Part shown: positions 50,973 through 60,772 of the stretch, piece by piece | How the letters are laid out: every line of letters begins with the position of its first letter | How positions within the stretch are numbered: position 1 is the first letter of the stretch | NCBI GenBank assembly: GCA_002215675.1 | Contig: NGFH01000009.1 | Coordinates: 485,501 to 549,500, forward strand | DNA from: Bacteroidetes bacterium 2013_40CM_41_45 | GTDB lineage: Bacteria; Bacteroidota; Bacteroidia; AKYH767-A; 2013-40CM-41-45 | Direction: 5' to 3' | DNA: 64,000 nucleotides | Notes under the pieces: model-generated | The model's database searches: none | Told to the model about the DNA's origin: nothing | Seen by the model: only the letters and a program-made list of their open reading frames with translations | Program-made: the position numbers and the translations under genes

Positions 50973-53093
50973 TTATGATACTGCTTTTTCTTTTATGCCT
51001 TTTGCTTTTGCAATGACTTCGTCTGCAAGCGCGCGTGGAACTTCTGCATAATGCGAGAACTCCATCGTAGAACTTGCACGGCCCGAAGTAATTGTTCTCA
51101 ACGTGGTCACGTATCCGAACATCTGTGATAACGGAACTTTCGCTTTGATTACCTGTGCACCTGCACGTGTATCCATTCCTTCAAGATGGCCTCTTCGTTT
51201 ATTTAAATCTCCCATCACATCTCCCATATAAATATCAGGGGTTACAACTTCTACTTTCATAATCGGTTCAAGCAACACCGGTTTTGCCTTAGGTGCAGAT
51301 TCGCGAAATGCAATCTTGGCGCAAAGTTCAAACGAGAGCGAATCGGAGTCAACGCTGTGATACGAGCCGTCAAACAACTCAACTTTCATCGAGTCAACGG
51401 GGTAGCCGGCAAGCACTCCTGTATTCATAACCGAAGCAAATCCTTTTTCAACAGCAGGAATAAATTCTCTCGGAATATTTCCGCCCGTAACTTCATTCTC
51501 AAACTGGAGTCCGCCATGTTCTTTTGCAATCCATTCTGCATCGGCAGGGCCGATGTGAAACTGTATGTCCGCAAATTTTCCGCGACCACCCGTTTGCTTT
51601 TTATAAACCTCGCGATGCTTAACCGTGTGCGTGAGTGTTTCTTTATATGCAACCTGAGGAGCACCCTGGTTACATTCAACTTTAAATTCCCTCTTAAGGC
51701 GGTCAACAATAATTTCGAGGTGAAGCTCACCCATTCCTGAAATAACAGTTTGTCCTGTTTCCTGGTCGGTATGAACTCTGAATGTTGGGTCTTCTTCAGC
51801 CAGCTTTGCCAAAGCCATTCCAAGCTTGTCAACATCTGCCTGCGTTTTTGGTTCAACAGCCAAACCGATAACCGGCTTGGGAAAACTCATGGTCTCAAGA
51901 CGAATCGGATGATCCGGGTCGCACAATGTGTCTCCTGTTTTTATGTCTTTGAAACCAACGGCTGCTGAAAGGTCTCCCGCTTCAATACTGTCAACCGGGT
52001 TTTGCTTGTTAGCGTGCATGCGGATAATGCGCGATATGCGCTCGTTCTTCATTGTTCTCGTATTAAGAACATAAGAACCTGCATCCAGCTTTCCTGAATA
52101 CACTCTGAAAAATGCAAGACGGCCAACAAACGGGTCGGTCATTATTTTAAATGCAATCGCTGAGAACTTATCTTTCGGGTCGGGGCTTCTTGTTTCTTCT
52201 TTTCCTGTTTCAGGATTTACTCCTGTCACCGGTTCAAGGTCAAAGGGAGCGGGAAGATATTGTATTACCGCATCGAGCATGGCTTGCACTCCTTTATTCT
52301 TGAATGCTGAACCGCACAGGATAGGAGTAATCTTCAATGCAATAGTTGCCTTACGAATAGCGGTGCGCAATTCTTCGGCAGTGATGGAATCAGGATTTTC
52401 AAAAAACTTTTCCATCAGGTGGTCATCAAATTCCGCAACCGATTCAACAAGCTGCGCCCTCCAGTGAAGCACATCTGCTTTCATATCAATCGGCACAGGG
52501 ATTTCGGTAAAAGTCATTCCCTTCGTTGCTTCATCCCAGATGAACGCTTTATTCGAAATCAAATCAACCACGCCTTTAAACATTTCTTCAGAACCAATGG
52601 GAAGCTGAAGAGGTACGGGACGTGCATGCAAGCGCTCTTTTATCTGGTGAACTACACTGATAAAATTCGCTCCTGCCCTGTCCATTTTATTTACAAAACC
52701 AATGCGGGGAACTTTATATTTATTCGCCTGCCTCCAAACCGTTTCCGATTGTGGCTCCACTCCTCCTACTGCGCAAAACAAAGCGACAGCTCCATCAAGC
52801 ACGCGAAGCGAACGTTCCACTTCAACAGTAAAGTCAACGTGGCCGGGAGTATCTATAATGTTGATTTTATATTTATCGTTATCGTAACTCCAATACGTAG
52901 TTGTAGCAGCAGATGTAATTGTAATTCCGCGCTCCTGCTCCTGAACCATCCAATCCATCGTTGCAGCACCCTCATGCACCTCGCCCATTTTATGCGTAAT
53001 ACCGGTGTAATACAGGATGCGTTCGGTCGTAGTTGTCTTACCCGCATCTATATGCGCCATAATTCCTATATTTCTTGTATGCTTTAAATCCAT
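50973..53093 (-). CDS. fusA: Elongation factor G
   Basis: [33 protein letters not shown]; full-length EF-G. Confidence 0.98.
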   Translation of the reverse strand: MDLKHTRNIGIMAHIDAGKTTTTERILYYTGITHKMGEVHEGAATMDWMVQEQERGITITSAATTTYWSYDNDKYKINIIDTPGHVDFTVEVERSLRVLDGAVALFCAVGGVEPQSETVWRQANKYKVPRIGFVNKMDRAGANFISVVHQIKERLHARPVPLQLPIGSEEMFKGVVDLISNKAFIWDEATKGMTFTEIPVPIDMKADVLHWRAQLVESVAEFDDHLMEKFFENPDSITAEELRTAIRKATIALKITPILCGSAFKNKGVQAMLDAVIQYLPAPFDLEPVTGVNPETGKEETRSPDPKDKFSAIAFKIMTDPFVGRLAFFRVYSGKLDAGSYVLNTRTMKNERISRIIRMHANKQNPVDSIEAGDLSAAVGFKDIKTGDTLCDPDHPIRLETMSFPKPVIGLAVEPKTQADVDKLGMALAKLAEEDPTFRVHTDQETGQTVISGMGELHLEIIVDRLKREFKVECNQGAPQVAYKETLTHTVKHREVYKKQTGGRGKFADIQFHIGPADAEWIAKEHGGLQFENEVTGGNIPREFIPAVEKGFASVMNTGVLAGYPVDSMKVELFDGSYHSVDSDSLSFELCAKIAFRESAPKAKPVLLEPIMKVEVVTPDIYMGDVMGDLNKRRGHLEGMDTRAGAQVIKAKVPLSQMFGYVTTLRTITSGRASSTMEFSHYAEVPRALADEVIAKAKGIKEKAVS

Positions 53094-53200
53094 CTGTTGT
53101 TGCTCTCTTTCTATCTTATTCTATTTAATCTTTCTGAATTCTATTTTGCTGTTATACGTTATAAGTTATTTGTTATACGGAATAACGCTTTAGCAAACAG

Positions 53201-53216
53201 TCGTATAACTTATAAC
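53201..53216 (+). repeat. 16-nt word shared exactly with 47608-47623
   Basis: TCGTATAACTTATAAC in the rpsG-fusA spacer. Confidence 0.85.
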
Positions 53217-53275
53217 ATGTAACATATAACTTGTCGATTTCATTGATGATGTTGTTGTATATCTATTCCCGTTGT

Positions 53276-53743
53276 TTACACCCTAAAGTGCGAGAATGCT
53301 TTATTCGCTTCCGCCATTTTGTGTACATCTTCTTTTTTCTTCACTGCTGCGCCTTCACCTTTTGCCGCTGCTATAATTTCTGCTGCAAGCTTCTCCGCCA
53401 TAGATTTATCTTTTCTATCTCTCGAATACTGAATCAGCCATTTAATGCTCAGCGATATTTTCCTGTCGGGGCGCACCTCGGTAGGAATCTGGAACGTTGC
53501 TCCACCTACTCTGCGGCTGCGAACTTCCACACTCGGAGTTACATTGGTCAGCGCCTTCTTCCATGTATCAAGGCCCGGCTCTTTTATTTTCTCCTCGATA
53601 GATGCCATTGCATCGTAAAATATTTCGAGGGCAGTATTTTTTTTTCCGCTGTACATAAGGTTATTTACAAAACGGGTAACCAACGGGTCGTTGAATTTAG
53701 GATCCGGTGTTAACTCTGGTCTTTTTGCTCTTGATTTCCGCAT
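53276..53743 (-). CDS. rpsG: 30S ribosomal protein S7
   Basis: [35 protein letters not shown]. Confidence 0.97.
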   Translation of the reverse strand: MRKSRAKRPELTPDPKFNDPLVTRFVNNLMYSGKKNTALEIFYDAMASIEEKIKEPGLDTWKKALTNVTPSVEVRSRRVGGATFQIPTEVRPDRKISLSIKWLIQYSRDRKDKSMAEKLAAEIIAAAKGEGAAVKKKEDVHKMAEANKAFSHFRV

Positions 53744-53775
53744 TCTTAATTATCAATTTTCAATTATCAACTTAC

Positions 53776-54156
53776 TTATGCTTTCGCCTTTGGCCTTTTT
53801 GTTCCGTACTTGCTTCTCCTCTGGTTTCTTCCTTCCACTCCCGATGTATCCAAAGCGCCTCTTATAATATGGTACCTAACTCCCGGTAAATCCTTCACTC
53901 TGCCTCCGCGAATCAGCACGATTGAGTGCTCCTGCAGGTTGTGTCCTTCACCAGGTATGTAAGCAGTTACTTCATACTTATTCGTGAGGCGGACACGGGC
54001 TACCTTGCGCAATGCCGAATTCGGCTTTTTTGGCGTAGTGGTATATACCCTTGTGCATACTCCTCTTTTCTGAGGGCTTGCTACAAGCGCAGGCGATTTA
54101 CTCTTATACCTCAGCTTTTCGCGTCCTTTTCTTATTAACTGCTGTATTGTTGGCAT
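53776..54156 (-). CDS. rpsL: 30S ribosomal protein S12
   Basis: [41 protein letters not shown]. Confidence 0.98.
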   Translation of the reverse strand: MPTIQQLIRKGREKLRYKSKSPALVASPQKRGVCTRVYTTTPKKPNSALRKVARVRLTNKYEVTAYIPGEGHNLQEHSIVLIRGGRVKDLPGVRYHIIRGALDTSGVEGRNQRRSKYGTKRPKAKA

Positions 54157-54423
54157 TTATAAAAATTTTATTCTCCTGATTTTTAGACAATTATATAACA
54201 ACCCCCAAATTTGAGGGGACGCAAAGTTAATTTTATTTATCAATTTCCAAATGTTTCTAAAATTATTTTTTCAAACAGGTTTAGGGGTCTGTCTGCTCCC
54301 GAGGATTGAGGACGCCCCTGACTGAATTCCTCAAAGATTTTAAGAAACAGGGCTTTGACACAAGTGAAGAGCCGACTGGAAATTTACGGCTGAGTCACCT
54401 TGTGAGGTGCACGGTCGACAAGC

Positions 54424-54717
54424 TCATTCAACCACTGTGAAAATCTCGCGGTGCGAGCTTTCGATAAGCGGAACAAATTTCTGGTACCACTCGCGCCATC
54501 CTTCATCCATGCCGCCTTTCATCTCCGCTTCCCATGCGGTAAGATTTTCATGCGTCATTTCCCATACCATCGTGTACGAGGGGCCAACCAGGTCGAACAG
54601 CACGCGGCTTCTTCCAACTTCATCCTGCTTCAATAGTTTTTTTGCTTCCTGCATCAACGCCTTTGCGTCTTTTGCTTTGCCAAACTTGAGCCGAAAAATA
54701 TCTCTTACTAAAATCAT
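54424..54717 (-). CDS. Small protein, possibly dimeric alpha-beta barrel (NIPSNAP/ABM-like)
   Basis: MILVRDIFRLKFGKAKDAKALMQEAKKLLK...YTMVWEMTHENLTAWE. Confidence 0.65.
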   Translation of the reverse strand: MILVRDIFRLKFGKAKDAKALMQEAKKLLKQDEVGRSRVLFDLVGPSYTMVWEMTHENLTAWEAEMKGGMDEGWREWYQKFVPLIESSHREIFTVVE

Positions 54718-54862
54718 GACTGAAAATTTTTTTGATTAAAATTGATAACTGTAAAAGTAGTTTTTTTGCCTGAGATTTAGGAGTTGAAAATTAAAAAACT
54801 TTGCAATCGGGGGCTAATGGTCAGCACTGGAATTCGGACTGAATTTTACAGTGGGGTCATTT

Positions 54863-56269
54863 TTAATTCCTCACTATCTTTTTCACTTCTCTACTTTGTG
54901 TTTTCAAAAAGAAGATATTCGGGAAACCGGAAACATCAACGCTGGTACGCTGAAGCGAAGAAGTTTTTATCGAAGTCAATTTCCTTCCGGCTACATCAAA
55001 AAATGAAATGACTTGTTCAGAATCATCAGCATCAACAGTTATGATAGAACCGGCCGGGTTCGGATACGCATTTAATCTGCCAGATGGATTGGCGCAGGAT
55101 ATAGAAGTTATTACCGGGGTAAGCACCGGCGTTTCAAGCAATTCAGCATCCGGAGCATTACCGGTAGTCAATCCCCAGAAGTCATGAATCTTGGTAAATG
55201 TGTTGGTCGCAATGTCGAACTTGAAAGCCACCCCCATAGCGTTTACTCCACCGCCCGTTGTTGTTCCGAACAACAATCCGCTGCTGCTCGCTGTAAGTCC
55301 CCGCCTTGGGTATTCGCCATTAATACTATCAAAATTTACAAGAGAGGTATACGTATTGGTTTGTATGTTGAAACTGAAAAGCACTCCCTTGTCGTAAGTT
55401 CCTCCGAAATATGTTGCTGCATACAACAAACCATTTGACGCCTGTGCAAAAGTTGCCTGCGGCTTTGAACCTGTAAGCCCATCAAAATGATGCAATGCAT
55501 CATAAGTCAATGTAGAGAGGTCGAAACTAAAAATAACCCCCTGATGGTATAGGCCACCTGCCGGAGTCATACCATATAACTTTCCGTTCGATGCCTGGAA
55601 TAAACTCCCATACACGGGGTGCCCGCCCGTAAGCGTATCGAATGAATATAGCATATTGTAATTAGAAGTCACAGGGTCGTAACTGAAAATAACTCCTGAA
55701 GAGTTGGCGCCTCCACCATATGTCATGCCATAAAGCTTTCCGTCACTTAATTGAACCAGGTGTCCCGATGGACTGCTGCCCGTGGAAGTTGATAAATCAT
55801 AAATCTTTGTGTATGTATCCGTCAAGGGGTTAACCTTATAAATGACACCGGCACTTCCCGTTCCTCCACTCCCGCCTAATCCATACAGCATACCATCCGT
55901 CCCTTTCACCATGCCGCCATAGTTACCGACACCGTTGGATGGATTGGTAAAGAAATCGTAAACCATGGTATAAACTCCTGTGTAAGGGTCGAAGCGAAAA
56001 ATCACACAACTGTCACTGGCACCTCCATGCAGGCATTCTCCATATAATGAATTGTTATCAGCAAGAACCATTATTCCCAAAGGTGTACTGCCCTCGGGCT
56101 CGTAAATGCTCGCGGCCTGTTGAAAATTATTTCCGGAACCATCTGCATAAAAAATAGTCCCGTGCCCGGATGCTCCGCCTGCCATTGCCGTGCCCCAAAG
56201 CTGGGTTTGCGCATGAACATATAGCCCAAAAAATGCAGAGATCAGAATAACGAGTAATTGTTTTTTCAT
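54863..56269 (-). CDS. GloVer-type tandem-repeat secreted protein with T9SS C-terminal domain
   Basis: Repeated DGKLYGMTYGGGANSSGVIFSYDPVT-like units; C-terminal NAYPNPAGSIITVDAD. Confidence 0.85.
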   Translation of the reverse strand: MKKQLLVILISAFFGLYVHAQTQLWGTAMAGGASGHGTIFYADGSGNNFQQAASIYEPEGSTPLGIMVLADNNSLYGECLHGGASDSCVIFRFDPYTGVYTMVYDFFTNPSNGVGNYGGMVKGTDGMLYGLGGSGGTGSAGVIYKVNPLTDTYTKIYDLSTSTGSSPSGHLVQLSDGKLYGMTYGGGANSSGVIFSYDPVTSNYNMLYSFDTLTGGHPVYGSLFQASNGKLYGMTPAGGLYHQGVIFSFDLSTLTYDALHHFDGLTGSKPQATFAQASNGLLYAATYFGGTYDKGVLFSFNIQTNTYTSLVNFDSINGEYPRRGLTASSSGLLFGTTTGGGVNAMGVAFKFDIATNTFTKIHDFWGLTTGNAPDAELLETPVLTPVITSISCANPSGRLNAYPNPAGSIITVDADDSEQVISFFDVAGRKLTSIKTSSLQRTSVDVSGFPNIFFLKTQSREVKKIVRN

Positions 56270-56343
56270 GAGCCAGGAGTTTAGAGATACAATGTTAATA
56301 ATAAAATTGTTATTTCAAATCGGAAGTTTAAACACATCGCTTG

Positions 56344-56351
56344 TAACTTTG
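56344..56351 (+). promoter_or_regulatory. TAnnTTTG -7 element (TAACTTTG), 7 nt before the ATG at 56359
   Basis: Exact consensus. Confidence 0.5.
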
Positions 56352-56358
56352 CCGTCCA

Positions 56359-56733
56359 ATGACCAATAAGCAAGTAGTAGAAAAATACATGGACGGGTTT
56401 AATGCCAGCGACCATGAAAAAATTTTATCCTGCCTTACCGATGATGTCACGTGGGACATGCCGGGATTTTTTCACCTCGAAGGGAAAGAACAGTTTGACA
56501 AAGAAATAGAGAGTGATGCTTCTGATGGCAAGCCCGTGATTACTACTATTCGGCTGGTTGAAGAAGGTAATATCATAGTGGCAGAGGGAGCAGTGAAATG
56601 CAAAATGAAAAATGGTGGAATGTTAGATGCTGTATTTTGTGATGTGTTTCATTTTGAAAAAGGAAAAATCAAACACCTTACATCATACCTGATGCATAAC
56701 AAGCAAACGATGCCTCAAACTTTTACCGGCTGA
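56359..56733 (+). CDS. SnoaL / NTF2-like protein
   Basis: VVEKYMDGFNASDHEKILSCLTDDVTWDMPG. Confidence 0.85.
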   Translation: MTNKQVVEKYMDGFNASDHEKILSCLTDDVTWDMPGFFHLEGKEQFDKEIESDASDGKPVITTIRLVEEGNIIVAEGAVKCKMKNGGMLDAVFCDVFHFEKGKIKHLTSYLMHNKQTMPQTFTG

Positions 56734-57180
56734 ATGAAAGAAAATTCCATCACCATTAAGCACTCCGTTTTTATAAGCAAGCCCAGGGAATTGGTCTGGG
56801 ATTACACTCAAAATTATGACCACCGCACAAAGTGGGACGATGCAGTTCTGGAAGCAACCGTTTTGCAGGAAGCACCGAACAGAATAGTAAAACTCCGAAC
56901 CAAAGGAAACACTACCATGACGTTCGTTTATAAGCAGGACGAGCGCCCGTATAAAACATCTTTGGTTGTAAAGGAAATTTCCTCGCCACTTATTGAATCG
57001 GCAGGCGGCTCATGGATTTACGAAGAACAAAATGGAAAAACACTGTGGCAACAAACTAATTCCATTATTTTCAAAAGAACTTTTGCGGTGAAACTTACAT
57101 TGCCAATTCTCAAAATGCTTTTTAGTATGCAAACAAAGAAAGCAATGAAAAAAGCAAAACGAGAAATTGAAAAAATTTAA
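56734..57180 (+). CDS. SRPBCC-family protein
   Basis: KHSVFISKPRELVWDYTQNYDHRTKWDDAVLEA; abuts the previous stop. Confidence 0.8.
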   Translation: MKENSITIKHSVFISKPRELVWDYTQNYDHRTKWDDAVLEATVLQEAPNRIVKLRTKGNTTMTFVYKQDERPYKTSLVVKEISSPLIESAGGSWIYEEQNGKTLWQQTNSIIFKRTFAVKLTLPILKMLFSMQTKKAMKKAKREIEKI

Positions 57181-57186
57181 AACAAA

Positions 57187-59712
57187 TTAAAATTTAAACG
57201 AAAGCCGCCCGTTGATTTGACGAGAAGTGAGGTAGTTGGGCACGGCATAGAGGCGGTCGGATATATCGCGCACCCAGATATATGAAACGGTATTGTTTAC
57301 CTGGAGCAGATTATATATTTCTATATTTATCCATACTTCTGAAAACTTGCGGAGCAATTTTTTTTTAGGCGGGCGCTTCACGTCTTCGCCAATAATTTGT
57401 TTTGCAAAACCTATGTCTACCCTGCGGTACGGGGGAATGCGCAGCACATCTTTGTAACGGTCTTTGCCGGGAGGGCCGAACGGTAATCCCGTTCCGAAGA
57501 GAAAATTCAGATGCACTTTGTATGCGGGAAACTTCGGAAGATAATCCTGGAAGAACATGCCGAAGGTTACCCTCTGGTCTGTAGGGCGAGGGATATATCC
57601 GGGCTCATGGCGCACACTGTCAACCGGGATATCGTTGACAGAATAACCGGGAATAATTTTTTGCCCGTCAGAATTATAGTAATCGTAGTAGAAATCATTT
57701 TTTATATCTTCCTGTGTTGTAAGCACCGACAAGCTTGCCCATGATTCTGTGCCGGGAACAAATTCTCCGTTGAGGCGGAAATCAATGCCGGCCGCATATC
57801 CTCTTGCAGTCTGGTCAGCTAGATAGCGGATGCGTACATTGTCAATTTTATAAGGAATAAGATTGTCGAGATACTTATAGTAAAGCTCTGTGACGAGCTT
57901 GAACTCTCTGCCGAGGGCAAGAAAATTATAATCGCTTCCCAGCACAACATGAATAGATTGCTGCGCCTTGACATCGGTATGAACAATTCCGTCCAGGTCC
58001 CGCAGCTCGCGGTAGAAAGGCGGCTGGTAATATACTCCCGTTGCAAAACGGAAATTCACATTGCGTTTCCATTGCGGCTTATAGGTTATCGATGCGCGCG
58101 GGCTGATAATCAGCTGCTGGTTTAAATCCCAGTACTGTGCGCGAACTCCTGTTGCGAGAATAATCCGAGTGGTGTCAGTTATCGTCCATGTATTCTGTAA
58201 GTACCCGCTGTAACGGTTTGATGAGATATTGATTTTTGTATTGGTGAAACTTTTCAGGCCGAGCACAGGATTTGCAGAATCGCGCACGGTAGGAACTGAA
58301 AACCCGGCAGAGTCAAGGTACTGCCATTCGCGTAATTGGTCTGCGATAGTTTCGCTTTGATATTTAAGTCCCCAGCGCAACAATATTTTATTGTTTACAT
58401 AATCGCCTTTATGTTCTACATTCCATACGGTTGCTTCGAGGCGCGTTCGGGCATGGTCAAGAAATGAACCGATTCCTAAATTAAACACGGAGTTGCCGAA
58501 ATTCTCTGAGCCAATATCGCTTTCGAGCTGGTCCAGAAAATATTGTCCCAGTATATCGAACCGTTCTTCTTCAAATGTTCTAAAGCCCGAGGCGATAAAT
58601 TTGAGCTTTACTTTCTGGCTTGGCCTATGCGTTAATGAAACGGCTCCCAACCCGGTTTCGAACAAATCATTTTCCTGTCCTTCAAAAAATATTTTCAGCT
58701 TGTATGCCTGCTTCACCGTTCCGAATTCTGTTTCGCGGTTTGCCGGAATTACGAGGTAATTATTGCGTGAATAATTAGCAAAGACTTCCATATCCGTTTT
58801 CTTGCTGATGCTGTAACCGGATAAAACCTGCACATCATAAAACGATGGTTTATAATCGCCTTTTGTATCGAGCCCGCGAAGGATATAGGAAGATGTTTTG
58901 TAACGGAATCCACCGGTGACATAAAGTTTTTTGTTTTTGTTTACCCCTTCAAGCTGAATGCCGCCACCGAGCAAGCTGAAATTAAATGAGCCGCCAAACT
59001 TTTTCGGTTTGCGGTATTGTATGTCGAGCACGGAAGACATCTTATCGCCATATACGGCATCAAACCCGCCTGCAGAAAAATAAATAGACGAAACCATATC
59101 GGTATTGGTAAAGCTCAATCCTTCCTGCTGCCCGGAGCGCACCAGGAACGGGCGATAGATTTCTATATCGTTTACATAAACGAGGTTCTCATCATAATTC
59201 CCGCCGCGAACGGAATACCCTGAGCTTAATTCATTTGAAGAAGAAACTCCCGGCAGCGTTTTAATTACATCTTCAACCGATTGATTGGGAGTGGGTATAT
59301 AGCTGATTAATTTAGGATTAACGGGAGTCATATTAACACGGGTAACTGAAGTTTCCTGGAAAGTAAATACAGGAAGTTGTGTAACAGAACTTCGCAGCGA
59401 GCGGTTAATGGTTCTCGATTCACCATTCTTCAGTTTCATATTTAAAGTATCCGCTTTTAATCCCGCAAAAGAGAAAACCACTTTAATTGCCTGTGTTGGA
59501 ACGGACAGAGAATATTTTCCTTCAGTATTGGTTACTGTTGCAACAGGTAAACCGAAAACAGAAACGCTTGCACCCTCCAGTGCCTTACCCGTGGAGTCGG
59601 TTACCGTTCCTGAAATAGTGGCTTGTTGCGATAATGCATTGAATGCTAAAAGCCAGAAGCCAAAAGCCAAAAGGAGTTTGTGGGAAGAGATGAAGATATT
59701 CCTTAAAACCAT
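57187..59712 (-). CDS. TonB-dependent outer-membrane receptor with carboxypeptidase-regulatory-like N-terminal domain
   Basis: ATISGTVTDSTGKALEGASVSVFG then plug (VEDVIKTLPGVSSSNELSSGYSVRGGNYDENLVYVNDIE) and barrel. Confidence 0.92.
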   Translation of the reverse strand: MVLRNIFISSHKLLLAFGFWLLAFNALSQQATISGTVTDSTGKALEGASVSVFGLPVATVTNTEGKYSLSVPTQAIKVVFSFAGLKADTLNMKLKNGESRTINRSLRSSVTQLPVFTFQETSVTRVNMTPVNPKLISYIPTPNQSVEDVIKTLPGVSSSNELSSGYSVRGGNYDENLVYVNDIEIYRPFLVRSGQQEGLSFTNTDMVSSIYFSAGGFDAVYGDKMSSVLDIQYRKPKKFGGSFNFSLLGGGIQLEGVNKNKKLYVTGGFRYKTSSYILRGLDTKGDYKPSFYDVQVLSGYSISKKTDMEVFANYSRNNYLVIPANRETEFGTVKQAYKLKIFFEGQENDLFETGLGAVSLTHRPSQKVKLKFIASGFRTFEEERFDILGQYFLDQLESDIGSENFGNSVFNLGIGSFLDHARTRLEATVWNVEHKGDYVNNKILLRWGLKYQSETIADQLREWQYLDSAGFSVPTVRDSANPVLGLKSFTNTKINISSNRYSGYLQNTWTITDTTRIILATGVRAQYWDLNQQLIISPRASITYKPQWKRNVNFRFATGVYYQPPFYRELRDLDGIVHTDVKAQQSIHVVLGSDYNFLALGREFKLVTELYYKYLDNLIPYKIDNVRIRYLADQTARGYAAGIDFRLNGEFVPGTESWASLSVLTTQEDIKNDFYYDYYNSDGQKIIPGYSVNDIPVDSVRHEPGYIPRPTDQRVTFGMFFQDYLPKFPAYKVHLNFLFGTGLPFGPPGKDRYKDVLRIPPYRRVDIGFAKQIIGEDVKRPPKKKLLRKFSEVWINIEIYNLLQVNNTVSYIWVRDISDRLYAVPNYLTSRQINGRLSFKF

Positions 59713-59725
59713 TGAGATTTTAGTT

Positions 59726-60367
59726 CTATTTCTTCTTATCTTTTCGCTTGAAGTCGCCATTTTGCCAGGCTTCTATGAATTTTGCCCACGCAATAGGATT
59801 AAGCAGGTTGTTAGGTGGAAGCTGTCCGGCATAGTACAGGCGGCTTGATTGCTGCTGCATCTGGTTACGAAAATTCATGCTGCCATCCATCGGCATATTT
59901 TCATACAAAGCTTGCAGGTCGGCTTGTGCCAGGTTTTTTCTTGCACGCTCGTAGTCATCATCAGGAATGCGAAGGTTCATAAAAGCATCTTTAAACTGCT
60001 CTTTGGTTGGCCACGGATAAATTACGGTTTCTCTAAGAAGAACAGTATCGCCATGCATCATTTGTATAAGTGAATAGCGATTGTTCCTTAAAGTATCGGG
60101 AATAACAAAGGTGGATTTTTTGAATCCCATAGAAGAAAATTCTATGGTATCATTCATCCGGGCTACAAAAGAGAAGAAACCGAAATAATCTGTAACAGTT
60201 CCCCGCCAGGTATTGCGAATGATGACATTAACATAAGGAATTGGCTTTAGCGAATCTCCCGTAACCACTACCCCTGAAAATTGAACCAGGTTAGTATGAT
60301 TTTCCTGTCCGTACAAGGAAAAGTATCCGAAAAAAAAGACAAGAGCGGGAAATAAAAATTTCTTCAT
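59726..60367 (-). CDS. Carboxypeptidase-like regulatory domain protein
   Basis: Signal peptide at 60367; VQFSGVVVTGDSLKPIPYVNVIIRNTWRGTVTDYFGFFSF. Confidence 0.82.
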   Translation of the reverse strand: MKKFLFPALVFFFGYFSLYGQENHTNLVQFSGVVVTGDSLKPIPYVNVIIRNTWRGTVTDYFGFFSFVARMNDTIEFSSMGFKKSTFVIPDTLRNNRYSLIQMMHGDTVLLRETVIYPWPTKEQFKDAFMNLRIPDDDYERARKNLAQADLQALYENMPMDGSMNFRNQMQQQSSRLYYAGQLPPNNLLNPIAWAKFIEAWQNGDFKRKDKKK

Positions 60368-60439
60368 GAGCCGACGGAAAGAGTTAAGCGCCACAGTCAA
60401 CGTCTTATTTATTAAAATATTATAAAAACTACTAAACAT

Positions 60440-60483
60440 AAAAAGCCGCCTTGTTCCGTGTTGGCAGAACGTAGCAGCTTTTT
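60440..60483 (-). terminator. Terminator downstream of the histone-like gene
   Basis: AAAAAGC...GCTTTTT outer stem with inner GTTC/GAAC pairing. Confidence 0.6.
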
Positions 60484-60502
60484 AAGCTTTTAAAAGAGAA
60501 TA

Positions 60503-60685
60503 TTAATTTCCCGGGCCTTTTTTCATATTTTGAATTTCAACGCGCATGTCATTAGCAGCGCGTTTAAGGTCCTGCAATTGCTTGCGGATACGAGTTCCGG
60601 CAGCATGATTTCCTTTTTCATAAAATTTAATAATATCCGGCTCCATACCAGCAAGGATATTTTTTAAGTCATCGTATTTACTCAT
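60503..60685 (-). CDS. Small histone H1/Hc1-like protein
   Basis: MSKYDDLKNILAGMEPDIIKFYEKGNHAAGTRIRKQLQDLKRAANDMRVEIQNMKKGPGN. Confidence 0.8.
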   Translation of the reverse strand: MSKYDDLKNILAGMEPDIIKFYEKGNHAAGTRIRKQLQDLKRAANDMRVEIQNMKKGPGN

Positions 60686-60772
60686 GTTCTTAAAATTTAT
60701 GGGTTTAAATATTTTAGTTCAACAAAGAAGTGAATAATTTTGATGTTTTGCAAGTATTACCTAAAAAAGTTA

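Noticed and set aside
52419-53087. 222-aa plus-strand ORF over fusA
   Set aside because: Antisense to EF-G; no domain evidence.
35240-54156. Missing tuf between fusA and rpsJ as an anomaly
   Set aside because: Absence of tuf from the str cluster is common in this phylum; not unusual by itself.
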